From assembly GCA_028343845.1 (NCBI GenBank), contig JAOLZO010000014.1:1-58477 (forward strand): a stretch of 58,477 nucleotides of DNA. Reading direction: 5' to 3'. The translations under genes were made by a program, and so were the position numbers. Shown piece after piece: positions 7,744 to 15,170 of the stretch (positions are counted from its first letter, which is position 1; every line of letters begins with the position of its first letter). The notes beneath the pieces are model-generated. The model was not told the DNA's origin. It ran no database searches and saw nothing but the letters and a program-made list of their open reading frames with translations. The DNA is from Verrucomicrobiota bacterium (GTDB taxonomy: Bacteria; Verrucomicrobiota; Verrucomicrobiia; Opitutales; Seribacteraceae).

Positions 7744-9210
7744 ATGTATATTCCCCATCTGATTTTTCTGCTTACGACTTGTTCTCTTATTGCTGATGAG
7801 AAGGCTGAGAAGCTATTGAATCTGGCTGGGTTCACTTCCCATAGTTCAAAGAACCTTCGGTTAAGTGGGTTTGGTTCAGGGTTCGCAGTGACTTCGGATG
7901 GGTATGTCATTACAGCAAGCCATGTGACCGAAGGTAGCGATGCAGTTCGGGTGATTTTCAAGGACGGGAAGTCCTATGACGCCAAAGTGGTCAAAGAAGA
8001 GCGAGGTTTGGACCTTGCTATCCTCAAGATTGAAGCGAAAACACCTTCCTTTCTTTCAGTCTCAAGTCGAACCGCTGGGCTGGGAGATGACATTTACACA
8101 ATTGGATACCCATCCCCATTGATTCTTGGTACGAACCAAAAGTTTACCAAGGGTTCAATCAGTGCCTTGACTGGGCTGAAGAACGATTCCTTTCGTTATC
8201 AAATCTCAGTTCCCATACAACCGGGCAACTCGGGCGGGGCAGTTGTCTCAGAAGAGACGGGAGAGGTGGTCGGAATTGTAGTTTCCTCACTAAAGGGGAA
8301 AGAAGTGGTGGGATTTACTCCGCAGAGCGTCAACTACGCTCTGAAGTCTGGATTTATTAGGCCAATCATGGATGCCTTGGAGATAAAGTCAGAAAAAATA
8401 AAAGCTGTAGTGAGCAAGAATGAAAGAAGGCAAAGGGTTGTTGATGCAGCTTGTATGATAGTTACCGCGGGTGAAAGTAAACTTCCAGTTCCTCCAAATG
8501 ATTTCACAATCCAATCCCTAAAAATGGAAATGATTTGGGTGAAGCCTGGAACGTTCACCATGGGCAGCCCTGTTGGGGAACAAGGGAGGCTCGCGGATGA
8601 AATCCCGCATCGCGTGACGCTGACGAAGGGTTTTTACTTGGGGAAGCACGAGGTGACGCAAGCCCAATGGGAACGGGTGATGGGAGGCAATCCGAGCATG
8701 TTCAAGGGTGCGGATCGGCCTGTTGAGCAAGTTTCGTGGAACGATGTTGTGGAGTTTTGTAAGAAGCTCACGGAGATTGAAAAGAAGGCAGACCGAGTAC
8801 CCAGAGGCATGGCCTACCAATTGCCCACCGAAGCCCAATGGGAATATGCCTGCCGGGCGGGGACGACCACGGCGTATTCATGGGGTAACTCCATCAGTTC
8901 AAAAAACGCAAGCTATTCCAGTTTGAGTGGCGGAACAACGCCTGTCGGCAAGTACCCCGCCAACCCGTGGGGCTTTTTCGACATGCACGGGAACGTTTAC
9001 GAATGGTGTGCCGATTGGTATGGGGATTACCCAAGTGGTTCTGTTACCAATCCCGAGGGTCCGGCTTCGGGCTCGAACCGGGTCTTTCGCGGTGGTTCCT
9101 GGGACTACCGCGGGACGCGCTTGCGTTCCGCCGACCGCTACAGCCTCCCCCCGGGCGGCCTCAGCTACGGCGGCCTTGGCTTCCGTGTTTGTTTGCGAGT
9201 AAGCAAGTAA
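7744..9210 (+). CDS. Secreted trypsin-like (S1C) protease fused to SUMF1/FGE-sulfatase-like domain
   Basis: 488 residues from the ATG at 7744, directly after the previous stop; a start at 7708 would overlap it and push the signal peptide inward. Signal peptide about 1-17. Residues 40-215 are an S1C (HtrA/DegP-type) protease with catalytic H60 (ITASHV), D90 (GLDLAIL) and S163 (PGNSGGAV). No PDZ domain follows. Residues about 260-485 are a formylglycine-generating-enzyme-like domain (MGSPVGEQ, YQLPTEAQWEYACRAG, FDMHGNVYEWCADWYG, ending LGFRVCLRV). The cysteine pair used by true FGE is missing from the GGSWDYRGTRLRSADRYS region, so a binding rather than catalytic role is likely. The SUMF1 half is clearly GC-richer than the protease half, pointing to recent domain fusion. 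Last gene of the 4544-9210 run. Confidence 0.88.
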   Translation: MYIPHLIFLLTTCSLIADEKAEKLLNLAGFTSHSSKNLRLSGFGSGFAVTSDGYVITASHVTEGSDAVRVIFKDGKSYDAKVVKEERGLDLAILKIEAKTPSFLSVSSRTAGLGDDIYTIGYPSPLILGTNQKFTKGSISALTGLKNDSFRYQISVPIQPGNSGGAVVSEETGEVVGIVVSSLKGKEVVGFTPQSVNYALKSGFIRPIMDALEIKSEKIKAVVSKNERRQRVVDAACMIVTAGESKLPVPPNDFTIQSLKMEMIWVKPGTFTMGSPVGEQGRLADEIPHRVTLTKGFYLGKHEVTQAQWERVMGGNPSMFKGADRPVEQVSWNDVVEFCKKLTEIEKKADRVPRGMAYQLPTEAQWEYACRAGTTTAYSWGNSISSKNASYSSLSGGTTPVGKYPANPWGFFDMHGNVYEWCADWYGDYPSGSVTNPEGPASGSNRVFRGGSWDYRGTRLRSADRYSLPPGGLSYGGLGFRVCLRVSK

Positions 9211-9398
9211 GTAACGGATGTGGCGATAGGAACTAGGGGCTGAGCGTAGCGGGCTTGGGCAAAAGGGCCAAGGCGCAAGCGAAGCAAGCACTTACCAATC
9301 TCACATATCCATTGGCTCAACTATTAAGCCGACTTGAACTCGACTTCCTCCGAATCGGGTAGGGGAACAAAAACCCTTAGGCTCTTTTTGACTACCAA

Positions 9399-10682
9399 TT
9401 ACAGAGGTAGCAACCACTCCCAAACATTTGCCTTTGTTGACTTGCCGGTTGTCCATGCTTCCCCTTTTTCCGAGAGTATTATAATTCTGGAACTAGCCAG
9501 CATATCGAGTCTATCTGCTCCTTTGCTTCTTGGAATCCCGAGTCGCTTGCCTATCTCCTTTCCTGATAGAGCGAAGTATGGTTTTTTAAATTTTTCCTCA
9601 TGACACGCAAGTTCTCGACATATTCTGTAACCATCCCTGAGTTCGGGTTTCAAGCTCAAGTAAAATGCTTTTTCCTCTGCGTTTTCCTTCAGGTATGAGT
9701 TTTCCATGCCTTTCCACATCGCCTCGGTTTCATGGATATGATTTTCGAGTGGGTCGCGGAAGAAGGGTTTGTAGATTTGGTAGAATGCTTGAGATAACTG
9801 CATCACCTGATCCTTTCCCATGCGGTAAAAACATCTGGCGACCAAGTTGACCAAAGTTTCATTTCGCTTTGCAAAATCAACCTCCAATCCGCGTTCTATG
9901 TGAACTTTCCAGAGCTTCCTTAAGTCTTCTGGGTATTTTGAAAGGATTCTTGGTTTTTTCGCTTCGCAAGCGGTTAATAGCTTGAGACGTTTTCCCGCTT
10001 CAACAAAGGGATTCGCCGCTTTATCTGCATAGGGCATAGGCATAGGCACAGTATCAGTCTCAGAAGAATCTGTGTCTGTGTCTGTTTTCTGTGACTGAAG
10101 TACTGTATCTGAAACTGAACCTAAGTCTGTTAAATCAGGCTCCCCATCAAATACCTTTAATGAAGAATTAGGATCTTTTACTTTGATGTTCGAATCCCAA
10201 GAGAAAATCATAAGGGCATTCCGGGACATGGGTTTGGTGTCGAGTTTGCTATTGGGGTATGCCTTTCGGAAGTGCTCCTGAGCCTTCCTGATGGCCTCCT
10301 CGTGCTTTAATGGGTTGATTGATGCCAAAGCCTTCACCCCGTTACCGCTTGGACTGACGAAGGCCAACAAAACATGTTCGTGTGCAAATAATGATTCCCT
10401 CAACCCAGTCGGATCAGAAACGCAATCAAAGTCCAACTGCACCAATCCGATATGGTTTTCTAACTTCCTTTTGATACATGTTCCCGAAGGAGAGATTACG
10501 GGAAGTTTTTTCTTCACTTCCGAAGTACCACCGCGAAGTTTTTCTATTTCTCTTTGATATTCTCCGTTTCTGATCATCTCGGCAAATGCGCTCACCGTTA
10601 TTTTCCCATTCGGACGATTTGATTTCATGAATCCAAATGTTGAAACTTCGGAGTCCAAGTACTTTTTGGCTCTGGTTCTCAT
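9399..10682 (-). CDS. BT4734/VirE-N-like primase-type protein of the mobile element
   Basis: 427 residues, with a good Shine-Dalgarno (AGGAGGG) about 9 nt before the ATG at 10682. Residues about 60-180 match the BT4734-like/VirE N-terminal domain found beside primase-helicases on mobile elements (LVQLDFDCVSD, FVSPSGNGVKALASI). A low-complexity Ser/Thr/Asp linker follows (about 185-220). The C-terminus has a winged-helix-like segment (GKEIGKRLGIPRSKGADRLDMLASSRII). It probably takes part in replication or its control for the element. There is no fused helicase domain and no helicase gene nearby, so the element may rely on host or helper replication. The 188 bp to the SUMF1 gene (9211-9398) hold no recognisable feature. 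Confidence 0.78.
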   Translation of the reverse strand: MRTRAKKYLDSEVSTFGFMKSNRPNGKITVSAFAEMIRNGEYQREIEKLRGGTSEVKKKLPVISPSGTCIKRKLENHIGLVQLDFDCVSDPTGLRESLFAHEHVLLAFVSPSGNGVKALASINPLKHEEAIRKAQEHFRKAYPNSKLDTKPMSRNALMIFSWDSNIKVKDPNSSLKVFDGEPDLTDLGSVSDTVLQSQKTDTDTDSSETDTVPMPMPYADKAANPFVEAGKRLKLLTACEAKKPRILSKYPEDLRKLWKVHIERGLEVDFAKRNETLVNLVARCFYRMGKDQVMQLSQAFYQIYKPFFRDPLENHIHETEAMWKGMENSYLKENAEEKAFYLSLKPELRDGYRICRELACHEEKFKKPYFALSGKEIGKRLGIPRSKGADRLDMLASSRIIILSEKGEAWTTGKSTKANVWEWLLPL

Positions 10683-10853
10683 GACTCGGACCCTCCTGAG
10701 TTTACGCGATGAATAAATGCTAGTTGGGAGTTGTCGAATGGATTTGCCATCATATTCCTTGGTTATGTTTTGAACTATTAATTAGGGCAGAATCCTGATA
10801 ATAGAGTAACCAAGCCACGAATGGGGAAAAAAGGCTAAATTTGTCTGTTTTTT

Positions 10854-11080
10854 TTAAAAACCTGCCAAAACGGGTTTTCTTTTCCTTTTTAAAATCAATT
10901 TTTCGGATTTAAAATCAGCCACGCTTTTATTTTTACCGAAAGTATGAATGTGGGCTATTTTCCTAATTTTAGGTTTTCGGCAAACTGCCAACCGATACAC
11001 TGTTCTCACTCTAACAAGCTTGTCGGCTTGTTCCTCAGACATTTCGTAGGGTGCGTATCTATGGCGAAACGTATTGTTTG
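10854..11080 (-). pseudogene. Rearranged fragment of the neighbouring lipoprotein gene
   Basis: Two blocks copy parts of the lipoprotein gene at 11105-11524. Positions 11013-11048 match 11387-11422 (36 bp, 2 mismatches) and 11051-11078 match 11288-11315 exactly. The blocks are in swapped order, so this is not a simple duplication. A short frame here retains MSEEQADKLV and then runs into unrelated basic sequence. I read it as gene debris from a tandem duplication followed by deletion. The rest of 10683-11104 holds a terminator-like hairpin and no gene I can support. Confidence 0.6.
10855..10878 (-). terminator. Possible intrinsic terminator
   Basis: The minus strand reads AAAACC, loop, GGTTTT followed by a T-rich run across 10846-10860. 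It lies downstream of the minus-strand lipoprotein gene and the rearranged fragment. Confidence 0.4.
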
Positions 11081-11104
11081 CCTACTCTTCGCGCGTCTTA
11101 TCTA

Positions 11105-11524
11105 TCAATTGCCGTAACCTGTAACAGTACCCGGCTTAAACTGCAATGCAGCCCTATCAATGATTTTATTGTATGTGCTTCTCGCCCTAGAGCTTCCAGA
11201 TATTGGCATTGTACCTGAATGATTCACTTCGAATACAAAACCCTTTTTACCTCCACCACTTGCAGGAATAAAATAGGCAACAATAGTGTGCGTATCTATG
11301 GCGAAACGTATTGTTGCCTGATAACCTTTATTGGGAAACTCTACTCTCGAGATAGAACCTGCAAATTCTGATGCCATTGCAGACGCAACAAGCTTATCGG
11401 CTTGTTCCTCTGACATTTCGTAAAACAGACTCTGATTCTTGTTGACACTTGATATTGTGCCAGCACAACCGGCGACTAAACATAAAATGGCAATTATCAA
11501 GAGGTTGTATTTGTTTTTATCCAT
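11105..11524 (-). CDS. Small lipoprotein of unknown function
   Basis: 139 residues with a clear lipoprotein signal peptide (hydrophobic stretch LLIIAILCLVAGC, lipobox LVAG-C22). The mature part carries the phrase MSEEQADKLV, repeated in the neighbouring fragment, and an alternating beta-rich body (GYQATIRFAIDTHTIVAYFI). I do not recognise a family. It lies inside the element between the primase-type gene and a small hypothetical gene, on the same strand. Confidence 0.7.
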   Translation of the reverse strand: MDKNKYNLLIIAILCLVAGCAGTISSVNKNQSLFYEMSEEQADKLVASAMASEFAGSISRVEFPNKGYQATIRFAIDTHTIVAYFIPASGGGKKGFVFEVNHSGTMPISGSSRARSTYNKIIDRAALQFKPGTVTGYGN

Positions 11525-11579
11525 TCCAAATGGCTAACCTACTCAATGTGATAAAGCCAATACTTTTCCCGACGAAACG

Positions 11580-11606
11580 CAAAAAAAAGGCGTCCCGAAG
11601 GACGCC
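11580..11606 (-). terminator. Intrinsic terminator (minus strand)
   Basis: A 7-bp GC-rich stem (11589-11595 with 11600-11606, loop cgaa) is followed on the minus strand by a nine-T run (11588-11580). It lies downstream of the minus-strand hypothetical gene at 11682-11990. Confidence 0.8.
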
Positions 11607-11681
11607 CTAAAACCGCCAAAGCGTAATCCGCTGGTTCTCGTCCCCGATTCTCGTTTTGGCTTGCCTACGGACTCCAAGTAA

Positions 11682-11990
11682 TCACACATATTCTACTGCA
11701 GCCAGTCGTCCATACTTTACCGGCGGCATGTCCTTTCTCCCTCTTCTTAGGGGAATTACTGTGTGTTTTCTCACCAAAGTCCGTAGGCTCTGACTTTGTT
11801 TTGAATGAACTTCTTGCTGGTTTGGTTCGTTTAAGGTTTTCTTAAAGTCCACATCATCAGTGGATAAGGTGAGTGGTTTCCAAGTTATTAAAGCATTGGC
11901 CCTCTTGATCCTTCTGGCACTTGGGATATTCATGCCTATATATACTCGTTTTTCGGACAAATAATCAGCATTTCTACCAAAATCTACCAT
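11682..11990 (-). CDS. Small basic hypothetical protein
   Basis: Up to 102 residues, or 83 from the internal methionine MNIPSARRIKRANALI. It is rich in Lys/Arg and has no motif I recognise. The main support is position: it is the only open frame upstream of the strong minus-strand terminator at 11580-11606. It could be a small DNA-binding protein or an untranslated transcript. The region 11991-12231 upstream holds no gene; it has a 7-bp inverted repeat (gacctaa, 6-nt spacer, ttaggtc) at 12018-12037 that could be an operator. Confidence 0.4.
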   Translation of the reverse strand: MVDFGRNADYLSEKRVYIGMNIPSARRIKRANALITWKPLTLSTDDVDFKKTLNEPNQQEVHSKQSQSLRTLVRKHTVIPLRRGRKDMPPVKYGRLAAVEYV

Positions 11991-12231
11991 GAAAATACCG
12001 ACAGCAAAATACTTCCTGACCTAATGTACCTTAGGTCATAAATCAGCTTAAACCTCGCTAAATATCTAGCATTTGGTAAATCGACTACTCTTATCGCCAC
12101 AGGAACTGGGGCCATCTATGAACATCTAATGTCCTGCAGTAAGAACGAATATACGTTGCCAGTGACTGGACGATACACCGACGAGGTGGTTAAGGGAGCA
12201 GGGTTTGGGGTAAAGTTGAGTTGGGTTTGAG

Positions 12232-13584
12232 TCACTTGTAATGTTTGTCAAAAACCAGTTTATCTATGAAATCCAACAACTCTAAGGGATCGAACCAAGT
12301 CACATCCGTGATTTCTTCCTCCGTCTCCCACCAGTCGGGCCCACCGTCAAGGCTGACTATAACTGTATCGCAGACTTTTTGGTAGTCGAGAACTTGCGGC
12401 ATAAACTGCTTTCGTTTGGTCGGACTCTTCCACATTCCTGAGAGGAGCTTCGCTTCGACAATGAGATTAAGCTCGGGAATATAGGTGTCGGGATATCTCG
12501 TTATACCATATTCAACAAAGAGTTTCTCGCAACGCTTCCTTCGAACTATGCCGACTCCATATCGTTGGACGATTAATTCCTCGATTTTTTCTTCGAATTT
12601 TTCTTCATCGGCGTATTCGTCTTCGCCCCAATTAGGTTCAGGAATGTTTTGTGACCGAAGGAGTGCATTGAGGGCCTCGGTTTGTTCTTTCCTTTTGGTT
12701 TTTCTATACCCTCTTTGATAATCAATGGCCCGTTCTTTTGCACCCGGACGCATACGTCTCGCCGCAGCCTTCTCCCGTAATTCCTCTTTGTTTGCATCCC
12801 AATACTGGTCGTTTCTTTTTTTCGCTTTTTCTGGGTCGTAGTTCTCGCTTTGCAATTTGTTGATACACGATTTGCATTTTGAAGTAAGATACGGACGGCC
12901 GTCATCCTTGAACAGGCGTTTAGCACCAATCCTCGGTATCCGGTAGGCTTGGGGGGATTGTGGCTGTGATTTAAAATACTCAAGTGTAGCAGGGAGAATT
13001 TTTGCGCACTCCGTGCATCTCTTCTTCCCTTCGGGGAGTTTTTCAGGCATTCCGTTTTTGTTGAAGCAAACCTTACAGACGCTTTTAAGGTATGGGCGAC
13101 CTTCTTTCGAAACACCTCCTGCTGCATGAAAGTACTCAAGCGTAGTAGGAAGAATTCCTCCGCATTCACCTCTGCATCTCTTCATCCCTTTGGCGGCAAG
13201 GAGGGCTGCAGGTTTCTTCGGATGCCGTATTCTATACCGTTCTCTACTTTGTTTGTTTGTACATGACTTGCATCGAGCGCTAGTACCTCGCCCATTGAAG
13301 TACTCAGCCGTAGCGGGCAGAATCTTTTCGCACTCCCCTTTGCATCTCTTCATTCCCTTGGGGAGTTTCTCGGATATTCCATGCTTGTTTGCACAGGACT
13401 TACAGACATCTTTAAGACGTTGGCGTCGTGTCCCGTCGGTCAAGAAGTAGTAACCCTGTCGATGAAAGAACTCCTGGGTCTTGGGCAGAATCCCGAGCGG
13501 GTAATCTTCAAACTGATTTTCGCAGGCGGGGTTCTTGGCCCTGCATCTCTTCATTCCCTTGGGAATTTCATAGGTCTCAGCCAT
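12232..13584 (-). CDS. Tandem zinc-binding repeats plus PD-(D/E)xK nuclease-like domain
   Basis: 450 residues. The N-terminal ~245 residues hold four tandem zinc-binding repeats, each with a leading Cys pair, an LPxTxEYF-type motif (LPATAEYF, LPTTLEYF, LPATLEYF) and a closing CKxCxNK. The Cys pairs are C14/C21 with C61/C64, C81/C85 with C105/C108, C137/C141 with C170/C173, and C190/C193 with C237/C240. A basic helical linker follows (250-310). Residues 330-430 look like a PD-(D/E)xK nuclease: YPDTYIPELNLIVEAK gives D366 and E377-x-K379. Similar zinc repeats accompany phage and mobile-element endonucleases, where they bind DNA. A sequence-specific nuclease is inferred. It lies just downstream of the integrase gene, on the same strand. 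Confidence 0.75.
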   Translation of the reverse strand: MAETYEIPKGMKRCRAKNPACENQFEDYPLGILPKTQEFFHRQGYYFLTDGTRRQRLKDVCKSCANKHGISEKLPKGMKRCKGECEKILPATAEYFNGRGTSARCKSCTNKQSRERYRIRHPKKPAALLAAKGMKRCRGECGGILPTTLEYFHAAGGVSKEGRPYLKSVCKVCFNKNGMPEKLPEGKKRCTECAKILPATLEYFKSQPQSPQAYRIPRIGAKRLFKDDGRPYLTSKCKSCINKLQSENYDPEKAKKRNDQYWDANKEELREKAAARRMRPGAKERAIDYQRGYRKTKRKEQTEALNALLRSQNIPEPNWGEDEYADEEKFEEKIEELIVQRYGVGIVRRKRCEKLFVEYGITRYPDTYIPELNLIVEAKLLSGMWKSPTKRKQFMPQVLDYQKVCDTVIVSLDGGPDWWETEEEITDVTWFDPLELLDFIDKLVFDKHYK

Positions 13585-13669
13585 GCCGCCGCCCTTGGTT
13601 CGACGGTGAATCGGTCCCGCACCTAATGATCAAGAGACCAACAAAGAGTGAGGGCAAGCTAACTTTCAT
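13577..13669 (-). CDS. Possible 30-residue leader peptide overlapping the zinc-repeat nuclease gene
   Basis: A short frame MKVSLPSLFVGLLIIRCGTD, about 30 residues long, whose TGA overlaps the ATG of the next gene by 8 bp. Its start codon and leader are the same repeat (R1) that covers the start of the left-edge MORN gene. It may be a translation-coupling leader or a remnant of a lipoprotein signal peptide. No family is recognised. Confidence 0.3.
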   Translation of the reverse strand: MKVSLPSLFVGLLIIRCGTDSPSNQGRRHG

Positions 13670-13707
13670 ATCCCGATGCAAGCACCTCTTTGGGTGAGGG
13701 TCAAGGG
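13664..13707 (-). repeat. Dispersed repeat R1, copy b
   Basis: Matches 330-373 over 44 bp with about 6 mismatches. Here it overlaps the end of the integrase gene and runs to an ATGAAAG start, as in copy a. Confidence 0.6.
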
Positions 13708-14744
13708 ATGGTAGTGCTCGCTGTTATAGAAAAGTACTCTCCCGCCTCTGCCTCAGTCCTCCCCGTGTCGTTGTAGTGGGCCTCGAACACTTTTTCGCTC
13801 GTGTGTCCCATCAAGCGCATGGCCCACTCCTTACCTCCATACCAAAGTCCATAGGTGCCAAATGAATGACGGGCTACATCGTGAGGGTAGAGGATACCCG
13901 CTTGCGTGCACGCACGCTTACGATGTTTGGCAAAGGTACGGTAATCATTTATAGGGCCGTCAAAGGGCACGAACTTTCCAAACCGATCGAACCCCGCCAT
14001 ATCCTTGTACTCATTTATCCAAGTCCAGAGATTCTCGGGCAGGTTGGTGAGCTTTCGATTCTTTCGCGTTTTCGAAGAAACGCCCTCGATAATGATCAAA
14101 TCCTTTTGTGGGTACACAAGTTCCCACTTGATTCTAGGAACTTCATAGGGGCGTATTCCCGCAAAGAGCATTAATGCCATAGCGGCCTTGTATCCGTCCG
14201 GCATAGCTTCCATCAAATCCCCAGCCTCCCGAGGGTCTAGTGATTCAACAAGCTTTTCATCCTCTAGCTTGGATTCCCAGGTAATCTTATAAAAGTTCGT
14301 TTCGCACTTTTCGTTTTCAAAACACCAATTCAGAAAGCCACCGACTTCGGAACGAGTGGTCTTCCTGGTAGTCTCCGTCTTTCCCGTCAGGATATATTCC
14401 TTGAAAATCTTACGGGTAATCTTGGAAAGTCGTGCATTTTCCATGACCTTGACGAATTTATTGCACTTACTCCTCCTCGAGGTGACTGTCTCTGGTCTAG
14501 CTCCTCGATCAATTAGAGCTTCTAAGTGAAGCTTCAGGACTGTATCGAGGCGGATTGTATTGTTGGGAGATGCTCTATCTTCCCCTGATTCTATTGGCTG
14601 AACTAGTTCCTTCCTGTACTCGTAAGCTTGATTGCGCGAAGGGAAGAACTTTCTCTTGCGTTTTCCCTCTAAAAAAAACTCCAAGCACCAGTGGGAAAAA
14701 CCTTTTTTCTTAAGCTTCTTGTCCTCGTATACCCTTGTTTTCAT
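13701..14744 (-). CDS. Tyrosine recombinase (site-specific integrase)
   Basis: 347 residues from the ATG at 14744; ATG at 14768 and TTG at 14801 are possible longer starts, but they run through the TTTTGACA repeats. The N-terminal ~60 residues are a basic arm-binding-like region, followed by a core-binding SAM-like domain (~65-150) and the catalytic domain. Visible catalytic residues: Arg in MLFAGIRPYEV, HDVARHSF (H-x-x-R), LMGHTSEKVF (GH), and the Tyr nucleophile in EAHYNDTG. The gene lies 140 bp from the intact tRNA-Phe and reads away from it. It should catalyse integration and excision at the 52-bp att repeats. Confidence 0.93.
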   Translation of the reverse strand: MKTRVYEDKKLKKKGFSHWCLEFFLEGKRKRKFFPSRNQAYEYRKELVQPIESGEDRASPNNTIRLDTVLKLHLEALIDRGARPETVTSRRSKCNKFVKVMENARLSKITRKIFKEYILTGKTETTRKTTRSEVGGFLNWCFENEKCETNFYKITWESKLEDEKLVESLDPREAGDLMEAMPDGYKAAMALMLFAGIRPYEVPRIKWELVYPQKDLIIIEGVSSKTRKNRKLTNLPENLWTWINEYKDMAGFDRFGKFVPFDGPINDYRTFAKHRKRACTQAGILYPHDVARHSFGTYGLWYGGKEWAMRLMGHTSEKVFEAHYNDTGRTEAEAGEYFSITASTTIP

Positions 14745-14800
14745 TTTGACAAATTTTGACAAATCCATTCCAAAACACCGTATTTTGACAGGTTTTGACA
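14744..14800. promoter_or_regulatory. Four TTTTGACA repeats at the integrase start
   Basis: TTTTGACA occurs at 14744-14751, 14754-14761, 14783-14790 and 14793-14800: two pairs, each with 10-bp period (one helical turn), pair starts 39 bp apart. The array sits between the integrase start and attR. Candidate arm-type integrase sites or an autoregulatory operator. Confidence 0.55.
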
Positions 14801-14883
14801 ATGTTTTTCGGGTAACTTAAGTACACTTGTTAACACTTAAAAACACTCTGCACTACTGATGTATAGTGGTCTTAAGTGGATTT

Positions 14884-14964
<81 letters not shown>

Positions 14965-14979
14965 GAAACCCAAAGAAAA

Positions 14980-15008
14980 CAAAAATGCAAATCTTTGCCC
15001 GATGGTCA
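14980..15008 (-). promoter_or_regulatory. Weak candidate promoter for tRNA-Phe
   Basis: On the minus strand TTGACC (15008-15003) is followed after 17 nt by CATTTT (14985-14980), 16 bp before the tRNA 5' end. The -10 box is poor. Confidence 0.3.
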
Positions 15009-15170
15009 ATCGGAAAGCCCGTTCACTTGGAACGCATTCGTTCTCAAACCCCTGAAGGTCATGGAATACTGTATTGCTTTGACAAGCGGGTATTGTGTAC
15101 TCTCGGCACTATAAAAGTTAATTAAGGTTTTTGTAGTCAAAAACCGATTGTTTTACATTCTTCACGCATC

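Noticed and set aside
9085-9210. Variable region of a diversity-generating retroelement at the SUMF1 tail
   Set aside because: No reverse transcriptase and no template repeat are seen in the window; the tail is also typical of ordinary SUMF1-like proteins.
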